Under the pieces are notes generated by a model, which ran no database searches, was not told where the DNA came from, and saw only the letters and a list, made by a program, of their open reading frames with translations. The position numbers and the translations under genes were made by a program. Below are positions 37,267 through 46,500 of a stretch of DNA of 64,000 nt, in pieces. How positions within the stretch are numbered: position 1 is the first letter of the stretch; each line of letters starts with the position of its first letter. Source of the DNA: JANQPX01 sp965222015 (GTDB lineage Bacteria > Pseudomonadota > Alphaproteobacteria > Geminicoccales > Geminicoccaceae); contig CBDCTL010000008.1 in the NCBI GenBank assembly GCA_965222015.1, positions 150,531 to 214,530 on the forward strand, read 5' to 3'.

Positions 37267-38961
37267 ATGACCGCTCCGCATCAGCCGATCACCGGCGAGG
37301 ATGGCGACGGCCGGCCGGTCACGATCTTCGGACCGGATTTTCCGTTTCCCTATGACGACTGGATCGCACATCCGGCCGGCCTCGGCAGGCTGCCCGCGGA
37401 GCGCCACGGCACGGAGATCGCGGTGATCGGCGCCGGCATGGCGGGCGTGACCGCAGCCTACGAACTGATGAAGCTTGGTCTCAAGCCCGTCGTCTACGAA
37501 AGCCGGCGTCTGGGCGGCAGGCTGCATTCCGAACCGTTCAAGGCGGCTGACGGTGTGGTCGCCGAATTGGGCGGCATGCGCTTTCCGCGTTCATCGAGGG
37601 CGTTCTACCATTATCTCGACCTGTTCGGCCTCGAAATACGCCCCTTCGCCAACCCGCTGGCGCCGGCCACGCCGAGCACGGTGATCGATCTCGAAGGCCA
37701 GCCGATCTATGCCGAAACCGCGAACGACCTGCCGCCGCTTCTGAAGGAGGTCGGCGACGCCTGGCAGGAAGCACTCGAGCAGGAGGCGAGCTTCGGCGCC
37801 ATGCAGGCGGCGATCCGTGCGCGCGATGTCGGGCGGATCAAAGACATCTGGAACGAGCTGGTGCCCCGGTTCGACGACGTCTCCTTCTACGGCTTCATCG
37901 CAAAATCCAGGGCCTTTCAGAAACGCAGTTTTCGCCATCTCGAAGTCTTCGGCCAGGTCGGCTTCGGCACCGGCGGCTGGGACACCGACTTTCCGAACTC
38001 CATGCTCGAAATCCTGCGCGTGGTCTACACCGACTGCGACGAGGACCAGCATTTCGTGGTCGGCGGCGTCGAACAAGTCCCGAGAGGTCTTTGGAACAGG
38101 CAGCCGGAACGGCTGGTTCACTGGCCGCATGGGACGTCCTTGAGCGGTTTGCATTTGGGGGCGCCGAGGCCGGGTGCAGCCTTCCTGGAGCGACGCGCGG
38201 ACGGCAGGATCGGCGTCACCGATTTCTGGGGGGATCACCGCGCCTACGACGCCGTGCTGGTCGCCTGCCAGAGCTGGCTGCTCACCACGTCGATCGAGTG
38301 CGATGAATCCCTGTTCTCCCAAAAAATCTGGATGGCGCTGGATCGCACCCGCTACATGCAGTCCTCGAAAACCTTCATTATGGTCGATCGCCCCTTCTGG
38401 AAGGACAAGGACCCTTCGAGCGGCCGCGACGTCATGAGCATGACGCTCACCGACCGCCTGACCCGCGGCACCTATCTGTTCGACCTCGGCGACGACAAGC
38501 CCGGCGTGATCTGTCTTTCCTACGCCTGGATGAGCGACGCCTTGAAGATGCTGCCGCTGCCGGTGGAAAAGCGCGTGCAGCTCGCTCTCGACGCGCTTCA
38601 GCAGATCTATCCCAAGGTCAATCTGAAGCGTCATATCATCGGCGATCCGATCACCGTCTCCTGGGAGGACGACCCGAACTTTTTGGGGGCGTTCAAGGGC
38701 GCCCTTCCCGGTCACTACCGCTACAACCACCGCATGTTCTGCCACTTCATGCAGGACGATCTGCCGCCCGAAGAACGCGGCATCTTCCTGGCCGGCGACG
38801 ACATCGGCTGGATTCCGGGCTGGGTCGAGGGTGCGGTTCAGACCTCGCTCAACGCCGTATGGGGCATCGTGCGCCATCTCGGCGGCGAGACGCACAAAGA
38901 CAATCCCGGCCCAGGCGATCGCTTCGGGGAGCTGGCGCCGATCGAACTGCCGGATACGTGA
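37267..38961 (+). CDS. Flavin amine oxidase, tryptophan 2-monooxygenase-like
   Basis: FAD-dependent oxidase of 564 residues from the ATG at 37267, close to the 550-560 residues of tryptophan 2-monooxygenase IaaM. The FAD-binding motif is IAVIGAGMAGVTAAYELMKLG (51-71) with Glu78 ending the second strand (VVYE), and VVAELGGMRFPRSSRAF, RGTYLFDLGD and IFLAGDDIGWIPGWVEGAVQTSLNAVWGI are typical of the family. Such enzymes turn an amino acid into its amide and CO2 (tryptophan to indole-3-acetamide) or act as L-amino-acid oxidases. No amidase gene follows, so indole acetic acid synthesis is only a possibility. Repeat copies flank the gene on both sides. Confidence 0.82.
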   Translation: MTAPHQPITGEDGDGRPVTIFGPDFPFPYDDWIAHPAGLGRLPAERHGTEIAVIGAGMAGVTAAYELMKLGLKPVVYESRRLGGRLHSEPFKAADGVVAELGGMRFPRSSRAFYHYLDLFGLEIRPFANPLAPATPSTVIDLEGQPIYAETANDLPPLLKEVGDAWQEALEQEASFGAMQAAIRARDVGRIKDIWNELVPRFDDVSFYGFIAKSRAFQKRSFRHLEVFGQVGFGTGGWDTDFPNSMLEILRVVYTDCDEDQHFVVGGVEQVPRGLWNRQPERLVHWPHGTSLSGLHLGAPRPGAAFLERRADGRIGVTDFWGDHRAYDAVLVACQSWLLTTSIECDESLFSQKIWMALDRTRYMQSSKTFIMVDRPFWKDKDPSSGRDVMSMTLTDRLTRGTYLFDLGDDKPGVICLSYAWMSDALKMLPLPVEKRVQLALDALQQIYPKVNLKRHIIGDPITVSWEDDPNFLGAFKGALPGHYRYNHRMFCHFMQDDLPPEERGIFLAGDDIGWIPGWVEGAVQTSLNAVWGIVRHLGGETHKDNPGPGDRFGELAPIELPDT

Positions 38962-39075
38962 TCGCCAGCGGCGCGGCAGCTCGCTCGCCGGCGAAAAGGC
39001 CGGTTCGTCGCCCCTCCAAGACCTGCCGGCCAGGAAGGAGCCCCTGCCCCCACCCTGAGCGGCCGTCGCCTTTCA

Positions 39076-39228
39076 CCTTTCCTTAACCCACCTTCGATGA
39101 GAAAGGGTTTCTTTCCGGTCCATGCGATCCTGGAAGTCCGAGCCCCAATTCTATTTCCTGACGGTTGGGCGGATTCCCAGGATCGCATGGACCATGGCGG
39201 AGTCTGCCGCGGATTGGTTAAGGAAAGG
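39076..39228 (+). repeat. Palindromic repeat, copy C with perfect 13-base outer arms
   Basis: The clearest copy. The inner palindrome is 39117-39193, GGTCCATGCGATCCTGG...CCAGGATCGCATGGACC. Outside it, CCTTTCCTTAACC at 39076-39088 and GGTTAAGGAAAGG at 39216-39228 are exact reverse complements, giving a 153-base nested palindrome. It lies about 115 bases after the flavin oxidase stop. The remaining sequence to 39490 holds no credible gene. Confidence 0.85.
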
Positions 39229-39490
39229 TTGGCGAAAGGAAAGAAACGACGGGGGAGCCGGCGGCAGATCGTCCGCGACAGGCATGAGCGACGTGCAGGA
39301 TGGAGAGACGATGGAGGCGTGATGACCCGGTCGCTGAAGGCTTCGGGGCAGGCACCTGCCGTCGAGCGCGACAACGCGCTCCTGACGAGCGCGTTTCGAG
39401 ATCGATCGGCTTCTCAACTCACGTCGACCCATCGGCCGCGCTCGAGTGGCCGCGCCGTCGTCGAACGGTCATCTCGAATTGGAGGCGGCA
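39229..39490. other. Gene-free stretch after repeat C
   Basis: About 260 bases between repeat C and the end of the minus-strand VOC gene. Small open frames exist but none has a ribosome site or family signal. Nothing recognised. Confidence 0.45.
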
Positions 39491-39853
39491 TCAATCGCCG
39501 GCCGGAGGTTCCCAGAGCTCGATCGGGTTGCCGTCGGGATCGAGAATGCGCGCGAAGCGGCCGGCCTCGCCGTCCCACTCCGCGCGCGTCTCGACCGCGA
39601 TGCCGGAGGCCTCGAGCTGCCTGATCATCGCATCGAGATCGGCGACCCGGAAATTGATCATCCATTGCTGGCTCGGCCGTCCGAAATAGTCGGTGTCGTC
39701 GTCGAACGGCGCGAACACCGTCGGGCCGGCGTCCTGTCGCCAGACCGGCCCGTCGCCGGCGCCGACACCCAGATGGTCCAGATACCACCGGCGGAGCGCC
39801 TCGCTTTGCCGCGAGCGAAAAAACACGCCGCCGATGCCCTGAACCCGTTCCAT
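39491..39853 (-). CDS. VOC-family protein
   Basis: Small protein of 120 residues with the glyoxalase/bleomycin-resistance fold: VQGIGGVFFRSRQSEALRRWYLDHLGV at the start, FRVADLDAMIRQLEASG in the middle, and RILDPDGNPIELWEP at the end, where Glu is the usual metal ligand. The region DYFGRPSQQWMINF is typical of single-domain lyase-like members. It stands alone on the minus strand between repeat C and a potassium channel. Substrate unknown. Confidence 0.87.
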   Translation of the reverse strand: MERVQGIGGVFFRSRQSEALRRWYLDHLGVGAGDGPVWRQDAGPTVFAPFDDDTDYFGRPSQQWMINFRVADLDAMIRQLEASGIAVETRAEWDGEAGRFARILDPDGNPIELWEPPAGD

Positions 39854-39974
39854 CGCTGTCTACCCTTTCCCAAGACGCCGAACCTCACATCGTCAAGCGA
39901 CATGATCGCCATTGTCGCAAAACCGGCCGGGCCGGTATAGAGAGGCACCGTTCCGAGAGCAATCGAGATCGAGC

Positions 39975-41048
39975 ATGGGCGAGACGAAGGACGAAGACGA
40001 ACCGGCGATCCGGGCGCGCACGCCGAGGCGGATCTGCTACCTGGCGCTCGCGCCGGCGGAGCCCAACAACGAGGCCGAGCACCGTAACGTCCTCCGCCTT
40101 TCGCACGCCATCGACGCCTTTTTGATCATTCTCATCGTGCTCAACGTGATCGCGGTCGTCCTCGAATCCGTCCCCCGCATCGAAGCCCGCTTCGACAGCT
40201 GTTTTCTCTGGTTCGAGCGCTTGTCGGTCCTCATCTTCACGGTCGAATACGCGGTGCGCCTCTGGTCGGCGGTCGAAGCCGACGACGATACGCGAAAACG
40301 ACCCTGGCGCGCACGGTTGCGCTATGCGCTCCAACCCCTGTCCCTCGTCGATCTGATCGCGATCCTGCCGTTCTATCTCGGCGGGCTTCTCGACATCGAT
40401 CTCAGAATGCTGCGCGCGCTTCGCCTCCTTCGGGTGCTGAAGCTCAGTCGCTATTCCACCTCGATGGGCCTCCTGCTGGACGCCCTTCGAGACGAGGCTC
40501 GGGCGATCGCGGCCGCGGTGTTCGTGCTCAGCCTGCTCCTTCTGATCGCGGCCAGCTTCGCCTATGTCGCCGAACATGCGGTCCAGCCGGAGGCGTTCGG
40601 CACCATTCCGGACGCGCTCTGGTGGGCGGTGATCACCATGACCACGGTCGGCTTCGGCGACGTCGTGCCGCTGACGCCCGCCGGCAAGGTGATCGGCGGC
40701 GTCATCGCTGTGATCGGCATCGGCATGGTCGCCCTGCCCGCCGGCCTCCTGGCGGCCGCCTTTTCCGAGCAGCTGCATCTGCGCGAGCAGCGCTTCGAGG
40801 CCGAGGTCGAGCACCGGCTGGTGAACGGCAAGATCACGAGGCAGGACCGGATCGAGCTCGAGGAGGCCCGAAAGCGTCTCGGTCTTCGCAGCAGCGACGC
40901 CCAGGCGATCATGCACGCCGTGCTGCGCGAAGCCCGCCTCGAGCCGCCCGCCTGTCCCCATTGCGGCAAGCCCCTGATGCCCGAGACGCCCTCCCCTCGG
41001 ATCCGCCCGCGTCGCCGTCACTTCGGCAAGGGTCTGCTCGGCTCCTAG
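39975..41048 (+). CDS. Voltage-gated potassium channel (six-helix ion transporter)
   Basis: Tetrameric inner-membrane K+ channel, 357 residues. The ATG at 39975 fits best, as the upstream open frame would overlap the VOC promoter. Helices S1-S6 are seen with an arginine-rich S4 (LRMLRALRLLRVLKLSRYS) and the selectivity filter TVGFGD at 224-229. After S6 is a cytosolic helix with an AAFSEQLHLREQRFEAEVE coiled region, and the C-terminus has a CPHCGKPL pair that may bind zinc, a small addition not universal in the family. It is followed by a convergent DUF1127 gene. Confidence 0.92.
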   Translation: MGETKDEDEPAIRARTPRRICYLALAPAEPNNEAEHRNVLRLSHAIDAFLIILIVLNVIAVVLESVPRIEARFDSCFLWFERLSVLIFTVEYAVRLWSAVEADDDTRKRPWRARLRYALQPLSLVDLIAILPFYLGGLLDIDLRMLRALRLLRVLKLSRYSTSMGLLLDALRDEARAIAAAVFVLSLLLLIAASFAYVAEHAVQPEAFGTIPDALWWAVITMTTVGFGDVVPLTPAGKVIGGVIAVIGIGMVALPAGLLAAAFSEQLHLREQRFEAEVEHRLVNGKITRQDRIELEEARKRLGLRSSDAQAIMHAVLREARLEPPACPHCGKPLMPETPSPRIRPRRRHFGKGLLGS

Positions 41049-41058
41049 ACATGCGTGT

Positions 41059-41358
41059 TCAGGACGAAGCTGTGGCCGCCGCTCTCGCCGGCCGCTCACC
41101 GGCGATCTGCCGCAGAACCAGCGCAGCGTTGCGCTCGAGCGGCAAGGAAGCTGCCCACAGCACCTCCTCCCTGGTGACGCCGATGTCGTCCAGAATCCGA
41201 TCGTCGAGATAGACCATCTTCATGAGGGCGGCGCGGGCCTGCTTCAGGTCTCGCCATCGGCGATAACGTCTGCACAGGCTGCCGATGCGGCCGGCGAATT
41301 CAGGACGGCGAGACAGGCTGACGGCGTGACGAACAACGTGCTGGGCGGTTACGGTCAT
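41059..41358 (-). CDS. DUF1127 (YjiS-like) small protein
   Basis: Basic protein of 99 residues with the DUF1127 core CRRYRRWRDLKQARAALMKMVYLDDRILDDIGVTREEVLWAASLPL at about 30-75. The family is often an RNA-chaperone-like or stress-linked small protein in alphaproteobacteria. A very good ribosome site (GAGGAGGAG) precedes the ATG at 41358. The gene is divergent from a LysR regulator, and the 98 bases between them likely hold both promoters and the regulator site. Confidence 0.9.
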   Translation of the reverse strand: MTVTAQHVVRHAVSLSRRPEFAGRIGSLCRRYRRWRDLKQARAALMKMVYLDDRILDDIGVTREEVLWAASLPLERNAALVLRQIAGERPARAAATASS

Positions 41359-41456
41359 GGTCGATCTCCTCCTCGACCATCACTGTGCCTGCCTTGGATT
41401 CATCAATCGAACGAATTGGTCTTATATGGTGGTTCAACAAATTTGATCGATGCCCC

Positions 41457-42338
41457 ATGCCGCCCCATGCCCATGTGCTGCTCGAAACCGACCTTTTGAA
41501 GACCTTCGTCGCCATCTCGGACAGCGGCAGCTTCACCGCCGCCGCACGGCAGGTTCTGCGCACCCCGTCCGCGGTGAGCATGCAGATGAAGCGGCTGGAG
41601 GATCAGCTCGAACGCCCTTTGTTCATCCGCAATGGGCGCTCGGTCACGCTCACCACCGACGGCGAGACGCTGCTCGCCTATGCGCGCCAGCTTCTGCGCG
41701 TCAACGAAGAGGCGGTCGCCCGTTTCCGCGTGCCGCCGATCGAAGGCTGTGTCCGCTTCGGAGCCCCCGACGATTTCGGCACGCGCTTCCTGCCCAACAT
41801 CCTCACGCGCTTCGCCGCGACACACCCGCAGGTGGACGTCAGCGTCTGTCTCACCATGAGCAGCCGCCTGCTGGAACAGCTGACATCCGAGGCGATCGAT
41901 CTCGCCCTGATCACCACCGGCGACGGCGAAGAGGGAACGGGGCTGGGTCAGGCGATCTTCGCCGAACCTCTGATCTGGGCCGGCGTCAAAGGCGGCGTGG
42001 CGCGATCGGCGGATCCGCTGCCGCTTGCCCTGTCGGCCCCTGGCTGCGCCTGGCGCAGCACAGCCTTGAGTTCGCTCGAAAGCTCCAGCCGCCGCTATCG
42101 CATCGCCTACAGCAGTGACAGTTGTCAGGGACAGATAGCAGCCCTCCTGGCCGACCTTGCCATCGCCCCGCTCCCTTTGAGCCTCCTGACGCCGGACCTC
42201 GATCGGCTGGGCAAGGCCGATGGCCTGCCGGCGATCGGCTCCTATCAGATCCGGCTTTGCCGCAGCCCTCAGCTGGGATCGGCAGGCGCCGCCTTCGCGG
42301 CGCATGTCGCGGACAGCTTCGCCGACCTCATGCCCTGA
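41457..42338 (+). CDS. LysR-family transcriptional regulator
   Basis: DNA-binding regulator of 293 residues from the ATG at 41457. The winged helix-turn-helix is LLKTFVAISDSGSFTAAARQVLRTPSAVSMQMKRLEDQLERPLFIR (about 12-57), followed by the linker helix and a substrate-binding domain (CVRFGAPDDFGTRFLPNILTRFAATHPQVDVSV). It resembles the LrhA/HexA-like branch. LysR proteins usually control a divergent gene, which here is the DUF1127 gene. The C-terminal half shows no further marks that name the ligand. Confidence 0.9.
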   Translation: MPPHAHVLLETDLLKTFVAISDSGSFTAAARQVLRTPSAVSMQMKRLEDQLERPLFIRNGRSVTLTTDGETLLAYARQLLRVNEEAVARFRVPPIEGCVRFGAPDDFGTRFLPNILTRFAATHPQVDVSVCLTMSSRLLEQLTSEAIDLALITTGDGEEGTGLGQAIFAEPLIWAGVKGGVARSADPLPLALSAPGCAWRSTALSSLESSSRRYRIAYSSDSCQGQIAALLADLAIAPLPLSLLTPDLDRLGKADGLPAIGSYQIRLCRSPQLGSAGAAFAAHVADSFADLMP

Positions 42339-42441
42339 ACGCGAAGGGCCCTGCCGGACGTGTTCGGTCGATAAAAAGCGCCAGTAGGTTGAACCCAAAG
42401 ACAGACGTCAAGTCATCGCCTCGGCGCATCGCCGGCGCCGG

Positions 42442-42885
42442 TCAGGGGCGCCAGGCCTCGTAATCGCCGGTCGCCGATGCGCGCTCGCCGCCGCGCTGCA
42501 CGGCGCCTGGCGGCAGATAGGCCGCGGCCGTGCCGGTCGGGTTCGGCAGCGGTTCCGCTTCGAAATGCGGTGACGGCAAAGGTGTTTCCGAGGGTGGCTC
42601 GTCGATTCGGCCATGCAGCCAGCCGACCCAGCCCGGCGGCACCCGCGTCGGCTCGGCGACCGTGCTGAACACCACCCAGCGCCGAACGCGCCTGCCGGCC
42701 TTCGGGCGCTTCTCGCGGTAGTAGCGATTGCCATACGCATCTTCGCCGACCAGCTCACCGCTCAGCCAGGTCTTGAAAAGCGTGAAGAAACTGTTGGTGC
42801 CGAAGATGGCCAAAAGCGTCTCCTCGATGAGGCCCGCGCGCCGGCGAAGCGGCCGGCCGGCAGTATAGCGAAGCCACCGCATCAT
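42442..42885 (-). CDS. NDUFA12-family complex I accessory subunit
   Basis: Accessory subunit of NADH:ubiquinone oxidoreductase, a family restricted to alphaproteobacteria and mitochondria. The 147 residues start at the paired Met at 42885/42882. The core is LAIFGTNSFFTLFKTWLSGELVGEDAYGNRYYREK, followed by RRWVVFSTVAEPTRVPPGWVGWLHGRIDEPP, the NDUFA12 signature (here PPGWVGWLHG). The C-terminus is proline-rich. No ribosome site is strong. A longer frame upstream contains the tandem repeat stretch and is rejected. Confidence 0.9.
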   Translation of the reverse strand: MMRWLRYTAGRPLRRRAGLIEETLLAIFGTNSFFTLFKTWLSGELVGEDAYGNRYYREKRPKAGRRVRRWVVFSTVAEPTRVPPGWVGWLHGRIDEPPSETPLPSPHFEAEPLPNPTGTAAAYLPPGAVQRGGERASATGDYEAWRP

Positions 42886-42942
42886 GCTGCCCGCGCGCGC
42901 TTCGGTCCAGCCCCGATCGTCATCACCCGCCCGCCTACTTTC

Positions 42943-43062
42943 TGTGGATAAGTCATTCGCGACCGTTGCCTTTTCGTTCCAAATCCAGCCCATCCACCGA
43001 CTGTGGAAAAGTTTTTCAAGGCGTTGCCGCTTCGTTCCAAATCCAGAAAATCCAGCTTCTGG
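42943..43062. repeat. Two tandem 59-base repeats with DnaA-box-like sequences
   Basis: Two imperfect copies, beginning TGTGGATAAGTC (42943) and TGTGGAAAAGTT (43002), each containing GTTGCC and CTTCGTTCCAAATCCAG. The first holds an exact DnaA-box reverse complement (TGTGGATAA, 42943-42951) and the second a one-base variant. A degenerate third piece (AGATCCAGCCACTCCAGCC) lies near 43110. It sits upstream of the NDUFA12 gene and may be promoter or operator DNA, or a chance decayed repeat. Confidence 0.5.
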
Positions 43063-43216
43063 AGATGGATCTCCAGAGCCGCCCTTCTAAGCCGCGCCTC
43101 CGCTCCTGCACTATCCAGATCCAGCCACTCCAGCCCATGGAAACGGACGCGCCGCCATGGCGCAGCGGCGCTGTCCCGCGTTTTTCCAGAGATTTCCACG
43201 GTCGATTCACGCAAAA

Positions 43217-43264
43217 CCACTACATCTAGTGGTCCTTGCGTTAGTCGAGGGATAGATATATGAT
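43217..43264 (+). promoter_or_regulatory. Candidate NrdR operator pair upstream of nrdJ
   Basis: First box CCACTACATCTAGTGG (43217-43232) fits the NrdR consensus (CwA-n-AT-n-TwG) with a perfect outer palindrome. A weaker half-match (ATAGATATAT) lies 32 bases further on centre to centre, the spacing normal for NrdR box pairs. It lies about 350 bases before nrdJ, which NrdR controls in many bacteria. The gap 42994-43588 has no gene. Confidence 0.55.
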
Positions 43265-43588
43265 TTGCAGAACCTCGGGAGTTTGCGACGTCACCGGGGC
43301 GACAAACGCATATCGAGGTCCGTTTGCCCGATCGTCAGCGCCAACCGCCTGTGGCGCATCGCTTATCGGCGAGAAAACTTGGCGGGCCGTCGGTCCCTTC
43401 CGATCGGGATTTGACGTCAAATTTGTGAGTTAATCGTTGCCGTGTGGTCAGGAAGAGCCTAAAACTCAGTTGAGCTGATAAAGATTGAGCGTAACTGTGT
43501 TGATTCGACTGGACCAACGGCTTGCCAACCAACCCGACGGATCGCGTGACCGCGACCCGATCGGTCATGCCGGAATGGAGTCTGGTTG

Positions 43589-46500
43589 ATGAAAATCGAG
43601 CGCGCTTTCACCACCGCAGGTACCTGTCCCTACGAGGGCATCGAGTTCCGCACCGCGACGAGCGAGATCCGGAATCCCGACGGGTCGGTGGTCTTCAAGC
43701 TGGACGAGATCGATGTCCCGGCCGCCTGGTCCCAGGTGGCGGTCGACGTGCTCGCACAGAAATATTTTCGGAAGGCGGGCGTGCCGGCGGCGCTGAAGAC
43801 ATCAGCGGAAAAAGGCGTGCCGGCCTGGCTGCGCCCGCGAAAGCCGGACAGCAAGGAATTGAAGAAGCTCGCGGAGGAAAAGCGCTTCGGCGGCGAGCGT
43901 TCGGCCAGGCAGGTGTTCGATCGCCTCGCCGGCACCTGGACCTATTGGGGCTGGAAGGGCGGTTATTTCGACGACGAAGAGGACGCCCAGGCGTTTTACG
44001 ACGAGCTGCGCTACATGCTCGCCACCCAGCGCTGCGCGCCGAACTCGCCGCAATGGTTCAACACCGGCCTGCATTGGGCCTACGGCATCGACGGTCCGGC
44101 TCAAGGGCACTATTTTGCCGACCCCAAAACCGGAGAGATCAGGAAGTCCGACAGCGCCTATGAGCGCCCGCAGCCCCATGCCTGCTTCATCCAGAGCGTC
44201 GAGGATGACCTCGTCAATGCCGGCGGCATCATGGACCTCTGGGTGCGCGAAGCTCGCCTCTTCAAATATGGTTCCGGCACCGGCTCCAATTTCTCGAAAT
44301 TGCGCGGCGCGGACGAGCCCCTTTCCGGCGGCGGCAAGTCGTCCGGCCTGATGAGCTTCTTGAAGATCGGCGATCGCGCCGCCGGCGCGATCAAGTCGGG
44401 CGGAACCACGCGCCGTGCGGCCAAGATGGTGACGGTCGACGTCGATCACCCCGATATCGAGGAGTTCGTGAACTGGAAGGTGGTCGAGGAGCAGAAAGTC
44501 GCGGCGCTGGTCGCCGGCTCGAAGCTCATGAACCGCCACCTTAACGAGGTACTGACCGCCTGCCATCGCGGCGGCCTCGATGGCGAAGCGCGCTTCGATC
44601 CCAAGGAAAACGCTGATCTAAGGAAAGCCGTCAAGGCGGCTCGCCTTGTGCTGCTGCCGGAAAACGCCATTCAGCAGACGATCCTGTTCGCGCGCCAGGG
44701 TTACACGCAGCTCGACATCCCGACCTACACCACCGATTGGGACAGCGACGCCTATCTCACCGTCGCCGGCCAGAACTCCAACAACTCGATTCGCGTCAGC
44801 AACGACTTTCTGGAGCGGGTCCGGGACGGCGGCAGCTGGGATCTGACCTCGCGCACCGACGGCAAGGTCACCAGGACGTTGAAGGCGCGCGACCTCTGGG
44901 ATCAGATTTCGAGGGCCGCCTGGGGCAGCGCCGATCCCGGCGTGCAATATGACGGCACCATCAACGAGTGGCACACCTGCCCGGTCTCGGGGAGGATCAA
45001 CGCATCCAACCCCTGCTCGGAATACATGTTCCTGGACGACACCGCCTGCAATCTGGCGTCGCTCAACCTGATCACCTTCCTGAACCGGGACGGTTCCTTC
45101 GATACGGAGCGCTTCGCCCACGCCACGCGGCTTTGGACCATCGTCCTCGAAATCTCGGTGATGATGGCGCAATACCCGTCCGAGCGAATCGCGGAACTAT
45201 CCTATCGCTACCGCACGCTCGGCCTCGGCTACGCCAATCTCGGCGGCATGCTGATGGCGCGCGGCATCGGCTATGACAGCCTGGAGGGCCGCGCGATCGC
45301 AGGCGCGATCACGGCGCTCATGACCGGCACCACCTACGCGGTCTCGGCGGAGATGGCCAAGGAACTCGGACCGTTTCCGGGCTATGAGCCGAACCGCGAC
45401 GACATGCTGCGGGTGATGCGCAACCACCGCCGCGCCGCCTATGGCGAGAAGCGCGACTACGAGGCGCTTTCGGTTCGTCCCGTGCCGCTGGATGCGCCCC
45501 ATTGCGACTGGACGGACCTGGTGCGCGCCGCCGAGGAGGCGTGGGACGCCGCCCTGGAACTGGGTGAAGATCACGGCTACCGCAATGCCCAGACCACGGT
45601 GATCGCGCCGACCGGAACCATCGGTCTCGTCATGGACTGCGACACCACCGGCATCGAGCCCGATTTCGCACTGGTCAAGTTCAAAAAGCTGGCGGGCGGC
45701 GGATACTTCAAGATCATCAACCGCATGGTGCCGCGAGCGCTCGCCTCGCTCGGCTACCAGCAGGATCAGATCGAAAACATCATCCGCTATGCGGTCGGTC
45801 GCGGCACCCTGAAGGACGCGCCGGAGATCAACCACGAGACGCTGAAGGCCAAGGGCTTCACGCCGGCGATTCTGGAGCGCCTGGAACAGGCCCTGCCGAG
45901 CGCCTTCGACATCAAATACGCCTTCAATCCCTATACGCTCGGCCAGGATTTCTGCCGGGACGTGCTCGGCGTCGCGGAGGAAAAGCTCGCCGACTTCGAG
46001 CTCGACCTTCTGGCCGAGATCGGCTTCACCCGAACCCAGTACGAGGCCGCCAATCTCTATTGCTGCGGCGCCATGACCGTCGAGGGCGCGCCGGGGCTGA
46101 AGGATGAGCATCTGCCCGTCTTCGACTGCGCCAATCCCTGCGGCCGGCTTGGCAAGCGCTTCCTCGCGACCTCAAGCCACATCCGCATGATGGCGTCCGC
46201 CCAGCCCTTCATCTCGGGCGCCATCTCGAAAACCATCAACATGCCGGGCAAGGCCACGGTGCAGGACTGCGGCGAGGCCTATATGGAAGCCTGGCAGCTC
46301 GGCCTCAAGGCGATGGCGCTCTATCGGGACGGCTCCAAGCTCTCGCAGCCGCTCTCGGCGATCGCGCTCGGCGATGACGTCGAAGAGGATGAGGACGAGA
46401 TCACGGAAGCGCCGTCGGCGGCCCGTATCCAGGAGATCGCGGAAAAGGTGGCACGGGTCGCGGTCGAGCGCCATCGCCTGCCCAACCGCCGGAAGGGCTA

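Noticed and set aside
39097..39624. A 175-residue plus-strand frame overlapping repeat C and the VOC gene
   Set aside because: The repeat forms part of it and the VOC protein on the other strand is clearly real.
43265..43588. A possible cobalamin riboswitch upstream of nrdJ
   Set aside because: I looked for a B12-box and a conserved hairpin set and found neither; class II reductases do not need one.
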